A DNA stretch of 58,091 nucleotides from Alistipes sp. (GCA_017938765.1 JAGBAX010000020.1:1-58091), one strand, 5' to 3'. Counted from the first letter of the stretch, positions 43,323 to 53,564 are shown. Program-made: numbers and translations. The notes: generated by a model from the sequence alone, not told the origin.

Positions 43323-44104
43323 AACAATCTGATTTCAAACATTTTACTCCAATTCTTACCAGTCACAAAGATACGCTTTGTTGCCTCATCGTAGGCAATA
43401 CCATTCAGCACATCTGTCGTCTCTGTATATTCGCTCTGCGGAAGCAATCCACGAAGGTTTACAATAGTCTCAACAACACCACTATCGGGGTTGATAATAA
43501 CTATCTGATCAAGAGTATAGACATTTGCCCAAATCTTACCCTCAATCCACTCAAGTTCATTCAGATACGGCAGCGACTCGCCATTACAAGTAACCGCAAT
43601 ACGGCGCTTGAGCGCAAGGCTCTGCGGGTCAAGCACACGAATATCTGGCGTACCATCGCTCATATAGAGGTTTTGGCCATCTGTAGTAAGTCCCCAGCCC
43701 TCGCCCTTATACTTTCGCTCGTCAATTTTCTTCAGACTCTTGCGGTCGTAGATATGCATTATTCCATTCTGCCAAGTGAGCTGATAGATTTTATCGCCCA
43801 AAAGAGTAATACCCTCGCCAAAGTCTCTCTTCGGCAGGGTTGCCACTACTCTACTCTTGCCCGTAGCAAGGTCTGTATACTGCAGTCGTGAGCCGCCATA
43901 GTTTCCCGTTCCCTCCCACATCAGTCCGTCAGCAAACTGCAGACCTTGAGTATAAGCATCCGTCTGGTGAGGAAAGACATTAACTACCTCAACCTCTACA
44001 ACTTGCGCACGAGCTACAGGTGTCGTTTTTGTGCTTTTTTGCCTTGCTCCACCACACGAAACAACTACCGCACAGACTATAAGTATGTAAAATATTCTCT
44101 TCAT
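43319..44104 (-). CDS. glutaminyl-peptide cyclotransferase (glutamine cyclotransferase) lipoprotein
   Basis: Converts N-terminal Gln of exported proteins to pyroglutamate. With the start at 44104 (MKRIFYILIVCAVVVSC) it is a 261-residue lipoprotein with lipobox VVSC. The plant-type five-bladed propeller motifs are visible: PHQTDAYTQGLQF, WEGTGNYGGSRL, LPYLNELEWIEGKIWANVY, and ITGK/VTGKNW near the end. Recent work in Bacteroidota links pyroglutamate formation to SpI-cleaved exported proteins that often start with Gln. The -7 box is six bases from this ATG. Confidence 0.9.
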   Translation of the reverse strand: MKRIFYILIVCAVVVSCGGARQKSTKTTPVARAQVVEVEVVNVFPHQTDAYTQGLQFADGLMWEGTGNYGGSRLQYTDLATGKSRVVATLPKRDFGEGITLLGDKIYQLTWQNGIMHIYDRKSLKKIDERKYKGEGWGLTTDGQNLYMSDGTPDIRVLDPQSLALKRRIAVTCNGESLPYLNELEWIEGKIWANVYTLDQIVIINPDSGVVETIVNLRGLLPQSEYTETTDVLNGIAYDEATKRIFVTGKNWSKMFEIRLL

Positions 44105-44110
44105 ATAGTG

Positions 44111-44118
44111 CAAAGGTA
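44111..44118 (-). promoter_or_regulatory. -7 promoter box of the cyclotransferase/M20/rnr/mqnC operon
   Basis: TACCTTTG on the minus strand, six bases from the ATG at 44104; predicted nearly leaderless message. Confidence 0.65.
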
Positions 44119-44161
44119 CAAAATATTAGGCATTGATGTAGTAATATCCGAATTTTTTTTG

Positions 44162-44169
44162 TATCTTTG
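44162..44169 (+). promoter_or_regulatory. -7 promoter box of tig
   Basis: TATCTTTG, 37 nt before the tig start. Confidence 0.7.
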
Positions 44170-44206
44170 CGCTCTGATTGGAAGAAAATTATAACAAATA
44201 TAGACT

Positions 44207-45532
44207 ATGGAGATTACAAGAGTACAAAAGGAGCAGGGCGTTTCACTGCTCAAGGTTGTAGTTGGCGAGGCTGACTACAAGGAGGCTGTAGAGAAGATGT
44301 TGCGCGACTACAAGCGCAAGGCAAATGTTCCTGGATTCCGTCCAGGTATGGTACCTATGGGCATCATCCGCAAGATGTATGGCAAGGGCGTTATTGCTGA
44401 GCAGTCTTACCGCACAGCTTCAAATGCAGTGTTTAAGTATCTGCAGGATGAGAAGATTGACTACCTTGGCGATGTTATCCCAGCAGAGGAGCAGGGCGCA
44501 TTTGACTTTGACAACTCAACAGAGTTTGAGTTTATGTTTGAGATTGGCGAGGCTCCAAAGTATGATGTAACACTCTCTACTAAGGATAAGCTGACCTACT
44601 ACAAGATTAAGATTAGCAAGGATATGCACAACAACTTCCTTGACAACTACCTCCGCCGCTTCGGTAAGCTCGTAGAGGTTGATAAGGTTAAGAAGGATGA
44701 GGCACTCACTGTAACTCTTGACAATGGCGAGCTTCGCGTAGAGGATGCTTACCTCGGCCTTATCTCTATGTCAGAGGAGGAGCGTAAGCCTTGGATTGGC
44801 AAGAAGGTTGGCTACAAGACCACTATCAACATCAACGAGATGTACTCTACCCCTGCACAGCGTGCTGCAATGCTCCACGTAAAGGAGGAGGAGCTTGAGG
44901 GTATCAATCCAGAGTTTGAGCTTGAGATTACAATGATTCGTCAGTTTGCAAATCCAGAGCTTAACGAGGAGTTCTTCAAGACTGCATTCCCAGAGGGTAA
45001 TGTAACCGATAAGAAGGGTCTTGACGCATATATTGACGCTCAGATTGAGGGTGAGATGGCTCGTGAGTGCGACTACATGTTCGCTGCACACGTACGCAAC
45101 TTTATGATTGAGAAGGCAGCTCTTGCAATGCCTACTGAGTTCCTCAAGCGTTGGCTCTTCACTATCAACGAGGGTAAGTTCACTATGGAGGACATTGAGA
45201 AGGACTTTGACGGCTTTATCAAGATGTTCACTTGGAACTACATCCAGCGTCAGATTATCACTGCTGAGAGCATCAATGTAACAGAGGAGGAGGCTACTGA
45301 GGAGGCTAAGTCTCTGGCTGCAATGCAGTTTGCTCAGTACGGTATGCCAAATGCTCCAGAGGATATGATTGCTAACTTCGCAAAGAACATCCTTGAGAAC
45401 AAGGATCAGCGTCAGCACATCTACGAGAAGCTCTATGAGCAGAAGGTTGTCGCATCAGTTCGCGCTAAGGTTAAGGTAACTGAGAAGGCTGTATCAGCTG
45501 ACGAGTTCTCTGAGATTGCTCGCAGCTTGTAG
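44207..45532 (+). CDS. tig: trigger factor
   Basis: Ribosome-bound chaperone for nascent proteins. The 441 residues contain the ribosome-docking part with YKRKANVPGFRPGMVPMGII near the N-terminus and a long helical C-terminal arm region. The middle peptidyl-prolyl isomerase domain is divergent, as is usual in Bacteroidota. It is followed by a terminator and then clpP-clpX, the classic tig-clpP-clpX order. Confidence 0.93.
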   Translation: MEITRVQKEQGVSLLKVVVGEADYKEAVEKMLRDYKRKANVPGFRPGMVPMGIIRKMYGKGVIAEQSYRTASNAVFKYLQDEKIDYLGDVIPAEEQGAFDFDNSTEFEFMFEIGEAPKYDVTLSTKDKLTYYKIKISKDMHNNFLDNYLRRFGKLVEVDKVKKDEALTVTLDNGELRVEDAYLGLISMSEEERKPWIGKKVGYKTTININEMYSTPAQRAAMLHVKEEELEGINPEFELEITMIRQFANPELNEEFFKTAFPEGNVTDKKGLDAYIDAQIEGEMARECDYMFAAHVRNFMIEKAALAMPTEFLKRWLFTINEGKFTMEDIEKDFDGFIKMFTWNYIQRQIITAESINVTEEEATEEAKSLAAMQFAQYGMPNAPEDMIANFAKNILENKDQRQHIYEKLYEQKVVASVRAKVKVTEKAVSADEFSEIARSL

Positions 45533-45551
45533 TAAAACACAACATAAACAA

Positions 45552-45591
45552 GGCTCTGCGAGGTATACACCCCCTTGCAGAGTCTTTTTTG
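45552..45591 (+). terminator. terminator after tig
   Basis: A 12-bp stem (45552-45563 with 45573-45584, with G-U pairs) followed by six Ts. I see no consensus -7 box between it and clpP, so clpP may depend on readthrough or a non-consensus promoter. Confidence 0.8.
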
Positions 45592-45616
45592 TCAATATTA
45601 ACAAAAACAGAGCACT

Positions 45617-46267
45617 ATGAAGGAGTTTGAAAAGTTTGCTGTCAAAGGTTGCGGCATCAGTTCAACAACACTGCACGACTATCGTGCATATATCAACCCA
45701 ACTATTCTTGAGGAGCGCCAGCTCAATGTCACTCAGATGGATGTGTTCAGCCGTCTGATGATGGAGCGCATTCTGTTCCTCGGCACTGCTATTGATAGCG
45801 ATATAGCAAACATTATTCAGGCACAGATTCTCTTCCTTGAGTCTACAGACCCTACAAAGGATATCCAGATATATGTAAACTCCCCAGGTGGAGGTGTTTA
45901 TGCTGGTCTTGGCATCTATGACACAATGCAGCTTGCTCAGTGCGATGTATCTACAATCTGCACGGGTATGGCAGCCTCTATGGGAGCTGTTCTGCTCTCT
46001 GCAGGTGCTGCAGGCAAGCGTAGCGCACTGCCACACTCTCGCGTGATGATTCATCAGCCACTGGGTGGTGTGCAGGGTCAGGCTTCAGACATTGAGATTA
46101 CCGCTCGCGAGATTCTCAAGCTCAAGAAGGAGCTCTACGACATCCTCTGCTACCACACTGGTAAGGACTATGCAACCATTGAGCACGATGCAGACCGCGA
46201 CTACTGGCTTACAGCCGAGGAGGCACAGCAGTACGGACTGATTGACAAGGTGGTATCAAAGCGATAA
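45617..46267 (+). CDS. clpP: ATP-dependent Clp protease proteolytic subunit
   Basis: A 216-residue serine protease that forms the tetradecameric chamber. The catalytic Ser lies in [10 protein letters not shown] and the His in [26 protein letters not shown] is typical. Normal length with a short propeptide. It is 2 bp upstream of clpX. Confidence 0.96.
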   Translation: MKEFEKFAVKGCGISSTTLHDYRAYINPTILEERQLNVTQMDVFSRLMMERILFLGTAIDSDIANIIQAQILFLESTDPTKDIQIYVNSPGGGVYAGLGIYDTMQLAQCDVSTICTGMAASMGAVLLSAGAAGKRSALPHSRVMIHQPLGGVQGQASDIEITAREILKLKKELYDILCYHTGKDYATIEHDADRDYWLTAEEAQQYGLIDKVVSKR

Positions 46268-46269
46268 GT

Positions 46270-47556
46270 ATGGCAAAAACAAACAGCAAACAGAGTCGCA
46301 AAGAGGAGCGTTGTTCCTTCTGTGGTCGTAGCAGAAACGAGGTAGAGGTACTCTTTCAGGGTGCAGATGGTGCCACTATCTGCAACGACTGCATAGAGGT
46401 TGGCTACACATCTCTTGCTAATAACAACCTCATCTCCCAGAAGGGTGCAGCAAAGGGCGCTCCGAAAGTCCCAGTTGGCTTTACACCAGACAAGCTGCTC
46501 AAGCCAGCGCAGATAAAGGAGTTTTTGGATACATACATCATCGGTCAGGATAGCGCTAAGCGCTCTATAGCCGTTGCTGTATACAACCACTACAAGCGTC
46601 TTATCGGCACAAACAGTGAGCAGGCGGCAGAGGTAGAGATTGACAAGTCAAACATCATCCTTGTCGGCCCTACTGGCACTGGTAAGACCCTTATAGCCAG
46701 AACAATAGCGCGACTGCTTGAAGTACCATTTACAATTGTAGATGCGACTGTTCTCACCCAAGCAGGTTATGTAGGCGAGGATGTAGAGAGCATTCTTTCT
46801 CGCCTCTATCAGGCATCGGGCTATAACCTTGAATCTACACAGCGAGGTATTATCTTTATCGACGAGATAGACAAGATTGCACGCAAGGGCAACAACCCAA
46901 GTATCACTCGTGATGTATCGGGCGAGGGTGTGCAGCAGGCTCTGCTCAAGATTTTAGAGGGCACTGTTGTCAATGTAGCCCCAGAGGGTGGCAGAAAACA
47001 CCCAGAGCAGAAGTTTGTGCAGGTTGATACTCGCAACATACTCTTTATCTGCGGAGGTGCTTTTGACGGTATTGAGAAGCGCATTGCCCAGCGACTCAAC
47101 ACCCGCGCCATTGGTTATGGCAGAGCAGCAGGCACGGATATTGACCGCGAGAATATGCTCCGCTATGTTCAGCCGCAGGATATCAAGAGCTATGGACTTA
47201 TTCCAGAGCTTGTGGGCCGTCTGCCAGTAATCACTCACCTTGAGCCACTGAGCCGAGAGGTGCTACGAAACATCCTTACAGAGCCTAAAAATGCGATTGT
47301 AAGACAGTATCAGCACCTGTTTAAGATGGATGGCATTGAGCTCACTTTTGAGGATGAGGCACTCGATTATATCGTTGATAAAGCAGTTGAGTTTACCCTT
47401 GGTGCACGAGGCTTACGCTCTATATGTGAGGCGGTTATGAAGGATTTGATGTTTGATGCCCCTTCGTCAGACCTCAAGAGATTCGTAATCACAAAGCAGT
47501 ATGCCGAGCAGAAGTTTGAAGCCTCAGCCTCAACACTTACTAAGCAGGGCGAGTAA
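46270..47556 (+). CDS. clpX: ATP-dependent Clp protease ATP-binding subunit ClpX
   Basis: AAA+ unfoldase that feeds proteins to ClpP. The 428 residues begin with the zinc-binding domain (CSFCGRS and CNDC), followed by Walker A GPTGTGKT, Walker [11 protein letters not shown], the pore loop GYVGEDVES and the IGF-type ClpP-docking loop region (IGYGRA here). Confidence 0.96.
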   Translation: MAKTNSKQSRKEERCSFCGRSRNEVEVLFQGADGATICNDCIEVGYTSLANNNLISQKGAAKGAPKVPVGFTPDKLLKPAQIKEFLDTYIIGQDSAKRSIAVAVYNHYKRLIGTNSEQAAEVEIDKSNIILVGPTGTGKTLIARTIARLLEVPFTIVDATVLTQAGYVGEDVESILSRLYQASGYNLESTQRGIIFIDEIDKIARKGNNPSITRDVSGEGVQQALLKILEGTVVNVAPEGGRKHPEQKFVQVDTRNILFICGGAFDGIEKRIAQRLNTRAIGYGRAAGTDIDRENMLRYVQPQDIKSYGLIPELVGRLPVITHLEPLSREVLRNILTEPKNAIVRQYQHLFKMDGIELTFEDEALDYIVDKAVEFTLGARGLRSICEAVMKDLMFDAPSSDLKRFVITKQYAEQKFEASASTLTKQGE

Positions 47557-47574
47557 TTTTTTTTTACAAGTATT

Positions 47575-47606
47575 GTGAAAAGTAGATTTTTTTCACTACA
47601 TTTGTA
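47575..47606 (+). promoter_or_regulatory. tkt promoter with operator-like palindrome
   Basis: Includes the -7 box TACATTTG (47597-47604) and the palindrome GTGAAAA/TTTTCAC just upstream. 29 of 32 positions match the prs promoter region. Confidence 0.65.
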
Positions 47607-47632
47607 TAATTGAAACTAAAAAACCTATAGAT

Positions 47633-49663
47633 ATGGCAAACGACATTCAACTTGCAAAGGCGGCCAATAACATCCGCATCCTTGCAGCCTCAATGGTAGA
47701 GAAGGCTAAGTCTGGCCACCCAGGTGGCGCTATGGGCGGTGCTGATTTCGTAAATGTACTCTTTGCGGAATTCTTGCGCTACGACCCAGATAATATGCTC
47801 TACCCTTATCGTGACCGCTTCTTCCTTGACCCAGGTCATATGTCACCTATGCTCTACTCAGTACTTGCCCTTGCAGGTCACTACTCAATGGAAGACCTTC
47901 AGCAGTTCCGTCAGTGGGGCAGCGTCACTCCTGGTCACCCAGAGGTGGATTTTCTGCGCGGTGTAGAGAACACATCTGGTCCTCTTGGTCAGGGACACGC
48001 AATGGGTCTTGGTGCTGCTATTGCTGAGCGATTTATGGTTGCTCGCTTTGGCGAGTGGATGGCGCATAAGACATATATCTATATCTCTGATGGCGCAGTG
48101 CAGGAGGAGGTTTCACAGGGCGTGGGCCGTATTGCGGGTAACCTCGGTCTGTCAAACATCATTATGTACTACGACTCTAACAACATCCAGCTCTCTACAA
48201 AGGTAGACGAGGTTGATACTGAGGATGTAGCGATGAAGTATCGCGCATGGGGTTGGAATGTTCTTGAGATTGACGGTACAAGCATCCCAGAGATTCGCGC
48301 AGCTCTTAAGAAGGCAAACGAGCCTACAGATAAGCCAACAATTATCATCGGCAAAACTGTTATGGGTCGTGGTGCTGTGACAGCTGAGGGTGAGAGCTTT
48401 GAGCATAAGGTATCTACACACGGTCAGCCTCTCTCGGCTGCTGGTGCAGACTACGCTGCTACGATTGCTAACCTTGGTGGCGATGCTGAGAATCCGTTTA
48501 CAATTTTCAACGAGAGCAAGGCTGTCTACGAGGACCGCGCAATTATGCTTCGCGCCGAGATGGTAGAGCGCAAGAAGATTGAGGCCGAGTGGCGCGCTGC
48601 AAATCCTGCCCTTGCCCGCAAACTTGATATGTTCCTCAATGGTAAGTTGCCACAGATTGACTACCGCTCAATAGAGATGAAGCCAGACCAGGCAACACGT
48701 GCCGCATCTGCAACTGTACTGGGCGTTTATGGCGAGAAGGTTGAGAATATGATTGTTGCATCTGCTGACCTCTCTAACTCAGATAAGACCGACGGCTTCC
48801 TTAAGAAGACTAAGGCCTTTACTAAGGGCGACTTTAGCGGTAAGTTCTTCCAGGCAGGTGTTTCAGAGTTTACTATGGCTTGTATTATGAATGGTATGGC
48901 ACTGCACGGTGGTGTAATCCCTGCTTGCGGAACATTCTTCGTATTCTCTGACTATATGAAGCCAGTAGTGCGTCTGTCTGCCCTTATGCGCCTGCACGTG
49001 ATTTATATCTGGACACACGACTCATTCCGCGTGGGTGAGGATGGCCCTACACACCAGCCTGTAGAGCAGGAGGCTCAGATTCGCCTTATGGAGCATCTGC
49101 ACAACCACAGCGGCGAGCGCTCTATGGTCGTTCTTCGCCCTGCTGATGCTGAGGATACTATCGCTGCATGGAAGATTGCCCTTGAGGAGCAGCGTCCAGT
49201 AGCACTTATCCTCTCTCGTCAGAATATCAAGAACCTCCCTACTCTGAGTGCATCGCGTCGTGATGAGGCTATGCAGAGCCAGAAGGGTGCATATATCGTT
49301 GTTGATTCTGCTAAGCCAAAGGTTGTTCTGGTAGCTTCAGGCTCTGAGGTTGCAACTCTTGTTGAGGGTGCTGAGCTTCTGAAGAAGGAGGGTATCAATG
49401 TCCGCGTTGTAGATGTACCAAGTGAGGGTCTATTCCGCGACCAGCCTAAGTCTTATCAGGAGGCTGTTATCCCTTCAGATGCTATTCGCTACGGTATGAC
49501 ATCTGGTCTGCCAGTAACACTGCTCGGATTGGTTGGCTCATTAGAGAACATTCATGGTCTTGACCACTTCGGCCACTCTGCACCATACAAGGTGCTTGAC
49601 AAGCAGTTCGGCTACAATGGAGAGACTGTATACAACGAGGTTATGAAACTTCTTGGTAAATAA
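47633..49663 (+). CDS. tkt: transketolase
   Basis: Thiamine-diphosphate enzyme of the pentose phosphate pathway that moves two-carbon units between sugar phosphates. The 676 residues include SGHPGGAMGGAD, the cofactor-binding GHAMGLGAAIAERF and the second-domain DGPTHQPVEQ. Full length, single polypeptide. Very similar promoter to prs, which uses the ribose-5-phosphate this pathway supplies. Confidence 0.96.
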   Translation: MANDIQLAKAANNIRILAASMVEKAKSGHPGGAMGGADFVNVLFAEFLRYDPDNMLYPYRDRFFLDPGHMSPMLYSVLALAGHYSMEDLQQFRQWGSVTPGHPEVDFLRGVENTSGPLGQGHAMGLGAAIAERFMVARFGEWMAHKTYIYISDGAVQEEVSQGVGRIAGNLGLSNIIMYYDSNNIQLSTKVDEVDTEDVAMKYRAWGWNVLEIDGTSIPEIRAALKKANEPTDKPTIIIGKTVMGRGAVTAEGESFEHKVSTHGQPLSAAGADYAATIANLGGDAENPFTIFNESKAVYEDRAIMLRAEMVERKKIEAEWRAANPALARKLDMFLNGKLPQIDYRSIEMKPDQATRAASATVLGVYGEKVENMIVASADLSNSDKTDGFLKKTKAFTKGDFSGKFFQAGVSEFTMACIMNGMALHGGVIPACGTFFVFSDYMKPVVRLSALMRLHVIYIWTHDSFRVGEDGPTHQPVEQEAQIRLMEHLHNHSGERSMVVLRPADAEDTIAAWKIALEEQRPVALILSRQNIKNLPTLSASRRDEAMQSQKGAYIVVDSAKPKVVLVASGSEVATLVEGAELLKKEGINVRVVDVPSEGLFRDQPKSYQEAVIPSDAIRYGMTSGLPVTLLGLVGSLENIHGLDHFGHSAPYKVLDKQFGYNGETVYNEVMKLLGK

Positions 49664-49677
49664 CAGACAATAGAAGC

Positions 49678-49716
49678 AAAAAGTAAGAGCGGCCAATGAA
49701 CCGCTCTTACTTTTTT
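49678..49716. terminator. bidirectional terminator
   Basis: AAGTAAGAGCGG (49681-49692) with CCGCTCTTACTT (49701-49712), extended by A and T runs on each side. Separates convergent tkt and namZ; it abuts the namZ stop. Confidence 0.9.
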
Positions 49717-50869
49717 ACTCTGCGTAGAGCAGATATTTTTTTCGCAGGAGCTTAAAACGCTCTACATCATCCTGCCAACATTTGCGGATTTCTGATGCCG
49801 TCTTACCCTCTATAATCATCGTGCGGATATAGTCCACACCAACAAGTTTCTCAAAAAATGGAGTAAAAAACTTCTCGCCCAATCCAGTACGCTTATATGC
49901 ATCAATAACATACTCAAGATTAAATCCCTCAGCTATAACCTCCTCACAATCAACACCTCTGAGGTCTACGCCGTAGCAGAGTCTATCCTTCAGTGGCGGA
50001 TTTTTTGCGCCAGCAGTGCTGCGCGGAGTGAAAGTGTAACTGCAATCTTTCATCTCTGGATGTCCATACATCTCAAATGGAGCATCAGTACCGCGACCAA
50101 GCGAGCAAGCAGTACCCTCAAATAGACAAGTTGATGGATAGAGGTAAATTGCCCTCTGACTCTTCAGGTTTGGCGATGGAGCAATAGGTAGAGTGTAGCG
50201 GGTGCTATGTCTATAGCCTTTGCAGGTAACTACCTCAACATCAGCTCTTTTAATCCACCCCTCACCTATTGACATCGTCGCAATTTCGCCCATAGTAAGG
50301 CCGTGAACAACAGGTATAGGCAGTGCGCCAACGCCCGACTTATACTTCATATCAAGCACTGGGCCATCAACATACATTCCATTGGGATTTGGACGGTCAA
50401 GAACGATAACTTTGCGAGAGAAATCGGCACAGCGGTTAATCACATCTATCATAGTTATATAATAGGTATAGAACCTCAGCCCCACATCCTGCATATCAAC
50501 AAGCATAACATCAAAAGCAGCCATCTGCTCATCCGTAAGTCGTCGTCCTTGAGCCGAGTAGAGCGACCAAATAGGCACGCCCGTACGGCTATCTACAGAT
50601 GAGGCGACCTTCTCTCCCGCATCTGCCGTACCACGAAAGCCGTGCTCTGGCGAGACTATACCCACCAGATTAATACCTCGCTCTACAAGCATATCAACAA
50701 GGTGCTTATCCCCTACCGTCGCCGTATGATTTGCAAGCACAGCCACGCGCTTGCCCTCCAACTGCAAAAGGTATCTCTCGGTCTGCTCCGCGCCCACAAC
50801 AACCTTCGCCTCGGCACTACCACAGGCCGAGAACAGCAATGCTAAAATTGTGATAATCAGTGTTTTCAT
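49715..50869 (-). CDS. namZ: exo-beta-N-acetylmuramidase NamZ (DUF1343) lipoprotein
   Basis: Releases terminal MurNAc from peptidoglycan fragments during wall turnover. The 384-residue protein has a lipobox FSAC and the DUF1343 hallmarks VLANHTATVG, GIVSPEHGFRGTADAGEKV, MQDVGLRFYTYY and LDRPNPNGMYVDGPVL. Its ATG overlaps the prfB stop (ATGA). It is last in the trmH-yeiH-prfB-namZ operon. Confidence 0.93.
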   Translation of the reverse strand: MKTLIITILALLFSACGSAEAKVVVGAEQTERYLLQLEGKRVAVLANHTATVGDKHLVDMLVERGINLVGIVSPEHGFRGTADAGEKVASSVDSRTGVPIWSLYSAQGRRLTDEQMAAFDVMLVDMQDVGLRFYTYYITMIDVINRCADFSRKVIVLDRPNPNGMYVDGPVLDMKYKSGVGALPIPVVHGLTMGEIATMSIGEGWIKRADVEVVTCKGYRHSTRYTLPIAPSPNLKSQRAIYLYPSTCLFEGTACSLGRGTDAPFEMYGHPEMKDCSYTFTPRSTAGAKNPPLKDRLCYGVDLRGVDCEEVIAEGFNLEYVIDAYKRTGLGEKFFTPFFEKLVGVDYIRTMIIEGKTASEIRKCWQDDVERFKLLRKKYLLYAE

Positions 50870-51976
50870 TCTCCGCCAAACTCCATTAGGTAAGCCTTGA
50901 TAAAATTATCCAAATCGCCATCCATAACCGCATCTACATTAGATGTCTGATGGCCTGTGCGATGGTCCTTCACACGACGATCGTCAAAGACATAGGAGCG
51001 AATCTGCGAGCCCCACTCAATGCGCTTCTTCTCCGCCTCAATAGCATTACTCTTTGCCATTCGCTTGTTGAGTAGATACTGATAGAGCTTCGAGCGAAGG
51101 ATACGCATAGCATTCTCCTTATTCATCAGCTGCGAGCGAGTCTCCTGATTCTCAATAACATAGCTAATCTCCTCGCCCGTATCCTCATCCGTAAAGTGAT
51201 AGCGCAAACGGGCTGCTGTCTCTACCTTATTGACATTCTGACCACCCGCGCCACTTGAGCGGAAGGTCTCCCACACGACATTTGCAGGGTTTACAACAAC
51301 CTCTATAGTATCGTCCACTGCAGGGGTTACTGCCACAGAGGCGAAAGTAGTCTGGCGCTTATTATTGGCATTAAATGGCGAAAGTCGCACCATACGATGC
51401 ACACCATTCTCGCTCTTCAGATAACCATAGGCAAACTCACCCTCCACCTCCATAGTGCAGGACTTAACGCCCACCTCGTCACCAGCCTGATAGTCAAGCA
51501 TCTTGACCTTATATCCGTGCGCCTCGCACCAGCGGGTATACATACGTAGCAACATAGATGCCCAGTCTAAAGCCTCTGTACCACCCGCACCCGCGTTTAT
51601 ATCTACAATGGCACCCATCTTATCCTCCTCACCGCGTAGCATATTACGCAACTCAAGAGCCTCTATAGCCTCAATGGTCTTGTTACAGAGCGCCTCAAAC
51701 TCCTCCTCTGTAGCAATACCCTCGGCAATAAAGTCGGGCATCATCTCCACCTCCTCAACCTTAGCCGCAAGGGCGTCAAAGTCGGTTATCCAACTCTTTA
51801 TGCCCGCCACCTTCTGCAGCTGACGCTGCGCCGCCTCTGGATTATCCCAGAAGTCAGGCTCAAGGGTCTTCTCCTCCTCATTCTGGAGGTCTATGCGCCT
51901 ACTGTCGATGTCAAAGACACCTCCTCAGCGTATCCAGACGCCTTACAATATCCTTAAGTGTTTCTTGCTGTACCAT
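50866..51976 (-). CDS. prfB: peptide chain release factor 2, with programmed +1 frameshift
   Basis: RF2 ends translation at UGA and UAA. Translation from ATG 51976 reads 21 codons to CTT and meets an in-frame TGA (51913..51911). A +1 shift at CTTTGAC continues into the main frame, giving about 369 residues, the normal RF2 length. The main frame has the stop-codon recognition tripeptide SPF (VRLSPFN) and the GGQ catalytic motif (GAGGQNVNKVE). Without the shift an annotator would call a truncated 314-residue protein starting at a GTG. Located between yeiH and namZ. Confidence 0.95.
51911..51925 (-). other. prfB programmed frameshift site
   Basis: On the minus strand it reads AGGAGG TGT CTT TGA, followed by C. 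The internal Shine-Dalgarno-like AGGAGG is 3 nt from the slippery CTT and the UGA stop, the same layout as in E. coli prfB. Low RF2 lets the ribosome slip and make more RF2. Confidence 0.92.
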
Positions 51977-52011
51977 AATATCTATTTTATCTGTGTAAAC
52001 AATATTCGCCA

Positions 52012-52977
52012 CTACATCATCACAACCACTAACGAGCAGATGCTAATCACTATCCATAGAATAACACCCTGTAGTAGTGGTTTTATACCTACCTGCTTGA
52101 GAAGTTCTAAAGAGAGTGAAGCTCCAATAAAGAACATCGTCAGCGTAAGAAGTCGGCGAGCGATTCCATTTATAGTCGCACCAATCTGCGGATAGTCTGC
52201 AAGCAGATATGTATTAATAACCATCGCAAGAACAAAGAGCAGAATAAACCAAGGGATAGTAATACTCTTTCCCTTGCTACGAAATATAAATGATGTCAAA
52301 AACGCCACTGGGATTATCCACAGCGCACGGGTAAGTTTAATTGTCGTAGCTACCTCAAGTGCCACCTCTCCGTATGCAGCACCTGCCCCAACAACAGAGC
52401 TGGTATCGTGAATAGCGATAGCTGCCCAAGTGCCGAACTGCTGCTCATCCAGATTTAATATCCTACCTATTGCGGGAAAGATAAAGAGCGCTATGGCGTT
52501 CAGTATAAATATTGTTCCCAACGCAACAGAGGTTTGACTATCTTTCGCCTTTACCACAGGAGCCACTGCTGCGATAGCACTACCTCCACATATAGCCGTT
52601 CCTGAACTTATCAAGTATGATGTATTCTTATCTATCTTAAGAAGTTTGCGACCTACAACCCAACCCAACGCCAAAGTACCAAAGACCGACACAATAGTAA
52701 AGAGCATACCCTCTTTGCCCGACGCTAAAGATGCCTCAAGGTTCATTCCAAATCCAAGACCGACAACAGAGTATTGAAGCAGTTTCTTTGAAATTACCTT
52801 ATTAAACTGCGGAAAAACCTGACCAAAAAGCAGTGCAAATGCCAGTCCAAGGAATAGCGCCACAGGAGGGGTAACCCACGCGCCTATTACCTCAAGAGAT
52901 GGGATATATGAGACAAAAAGTGAAAGTGTCAATATAGCAACCAATACTACATAGATATGTTTTGAATGCCGTTTCAT
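52012..52977 (-). CDS. YeiH/UPF0324 family membrane transporter
   Basis: A 321-residue integral membrane protein with about ten hydrophobic segments, a putative sulfate or anion exporter by family annotation. Conserved family segments are visible: SSGTAICGGSAIAAVAPVVKAK and IHDTSSVVGAGAAYG. It is located 17 bp after trmH and 35 bp before prfB in the same direction. The substrate is not established. Confidence 0.85.
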   Translation of the reverse strand: MKRHSKHIYVVLVAILTLSLFVSYIPSLEVIGAWVTPPVALFLGLAFALLFGQVFPQFNKVISKKLLQYSVVGLGFGMNLEASLASGKEGMLFTIVSVFGTLALGWVVGRKLLKIDKNTSYLISSGTAICGGSAIAAVAPVVKAKDSQTSVALGTIFILNAIALFIFPAIGRILNLDEQQFGTWAAIAIHDTSSVVGAGAAYGEVALEVATTIKLTRALWIIPVAFLTSFIFRSKGKSITIPWFILLFVLAMVINTYLLADYPQIGATINGIARRLLTLTMFFIGASLSLELLKQVGIKPLLQGVILWIVISICSLVVVMM

Positions 52978-52994
52978 AATTGAATCAACGAACT

Positions 52995-53528
52995 CTATCT
53001 ATTCCAAAATGTTTCAAAAAATTTCCACAAAACTACGCCACCGCAGACAGATACGTTGATAGAGTGCTTTGTGCCTACCTGCGGAATCTCTATCGCACCA
53101 TCGCACATATCTACCACAGCCTGCTCTACGCCGCTAACCTCATTACCGAAAACAAGGGCGTACTTTTTGCTCTTGTCTACCTCAAGGCAGTTAAGCATCA
53201 CAGCACCCTCAACCTGCTCAATGGCAAGAAGAGTATAACCCTGCTCCTTGAGCAGTGCAACAGCCTCGGCGGTAGTCCTATAGTACTGCCAAGCAACGGT
53301 AAACTCCGCACCAAGTGAGCTCTTATGAATCTCACGCGAAGGAGGTGTTGCCGTAATGCCGCACAGAGCTATGCTCTGAATGGCAAAGGCATCGCCCGTA
53401 CGGAAGAAAGCACCCACATTCTGTGCCGAGCGGACATTGTCCAGAACAGCCACTACGGGTAGCTTCTTCATAGCCGAAAACTCCTCAACAGAGGGTCTTC
53501 CTAACTCTTGATTTGTAATTTTTCTCAT
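52995..53528 (-). CDS. SpoU/TrmH-family RNA 2'-O-methyltransferase
   Basis: A 177-residue SPOUT methyltransferase. The three knot motifs are present: DNVRSAQNVGAFFRTGDAF, ALVFGNEVSGVEQ and IPQVGTKHSINVSV. It lacks an N-terminal substrate-binding domain, like TrmH/TrmL types, so tRNA is the likely target but rRNA is possible. It heads a four-gene minus operon; the ATG is eight bases from its -7 box. Confidence 0.9.
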   Translation of the reverse strand: MRKITNQELGRPSVEEFSAMKKLPVVAVLDNVRSAQNVGAFFRTGDAFAIQSIALCGITATPPSREIHKSSLGAEFTVAWQYYRTTAEAVALLKEQGYTLLAIEQVEGAVMLNCLEVDKSKKYALVFGNEVSGVEQAVVDMCDGAIEIPQVGTKHSINVSVCGGVVLWKFFETFWNR

Positions 53529-53536
53529 AATTGGTG

Positions 53537-53544
53537 CAAAAATA
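53537..53544 (-). promoter_or_regulatory. -7 promoter box of the trmH operon
   Basis: TATTTTTG on the minus strand, eight bases from the trmH ATG. Confidence 0.6.
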
Positions 53545-53556
53545 AAAAATTTTATC

Positions 53557-53564
53557 TATTTTTG
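53557..53564 (+). promoter_or_regulatory. -7 promoter box of the outer-membrane protein/glnS unit
   Basis: TATTTTTG on the plus strand, 37 nt before the start at 53602; back to back with the trmH promoter. Confidence 0.6.
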
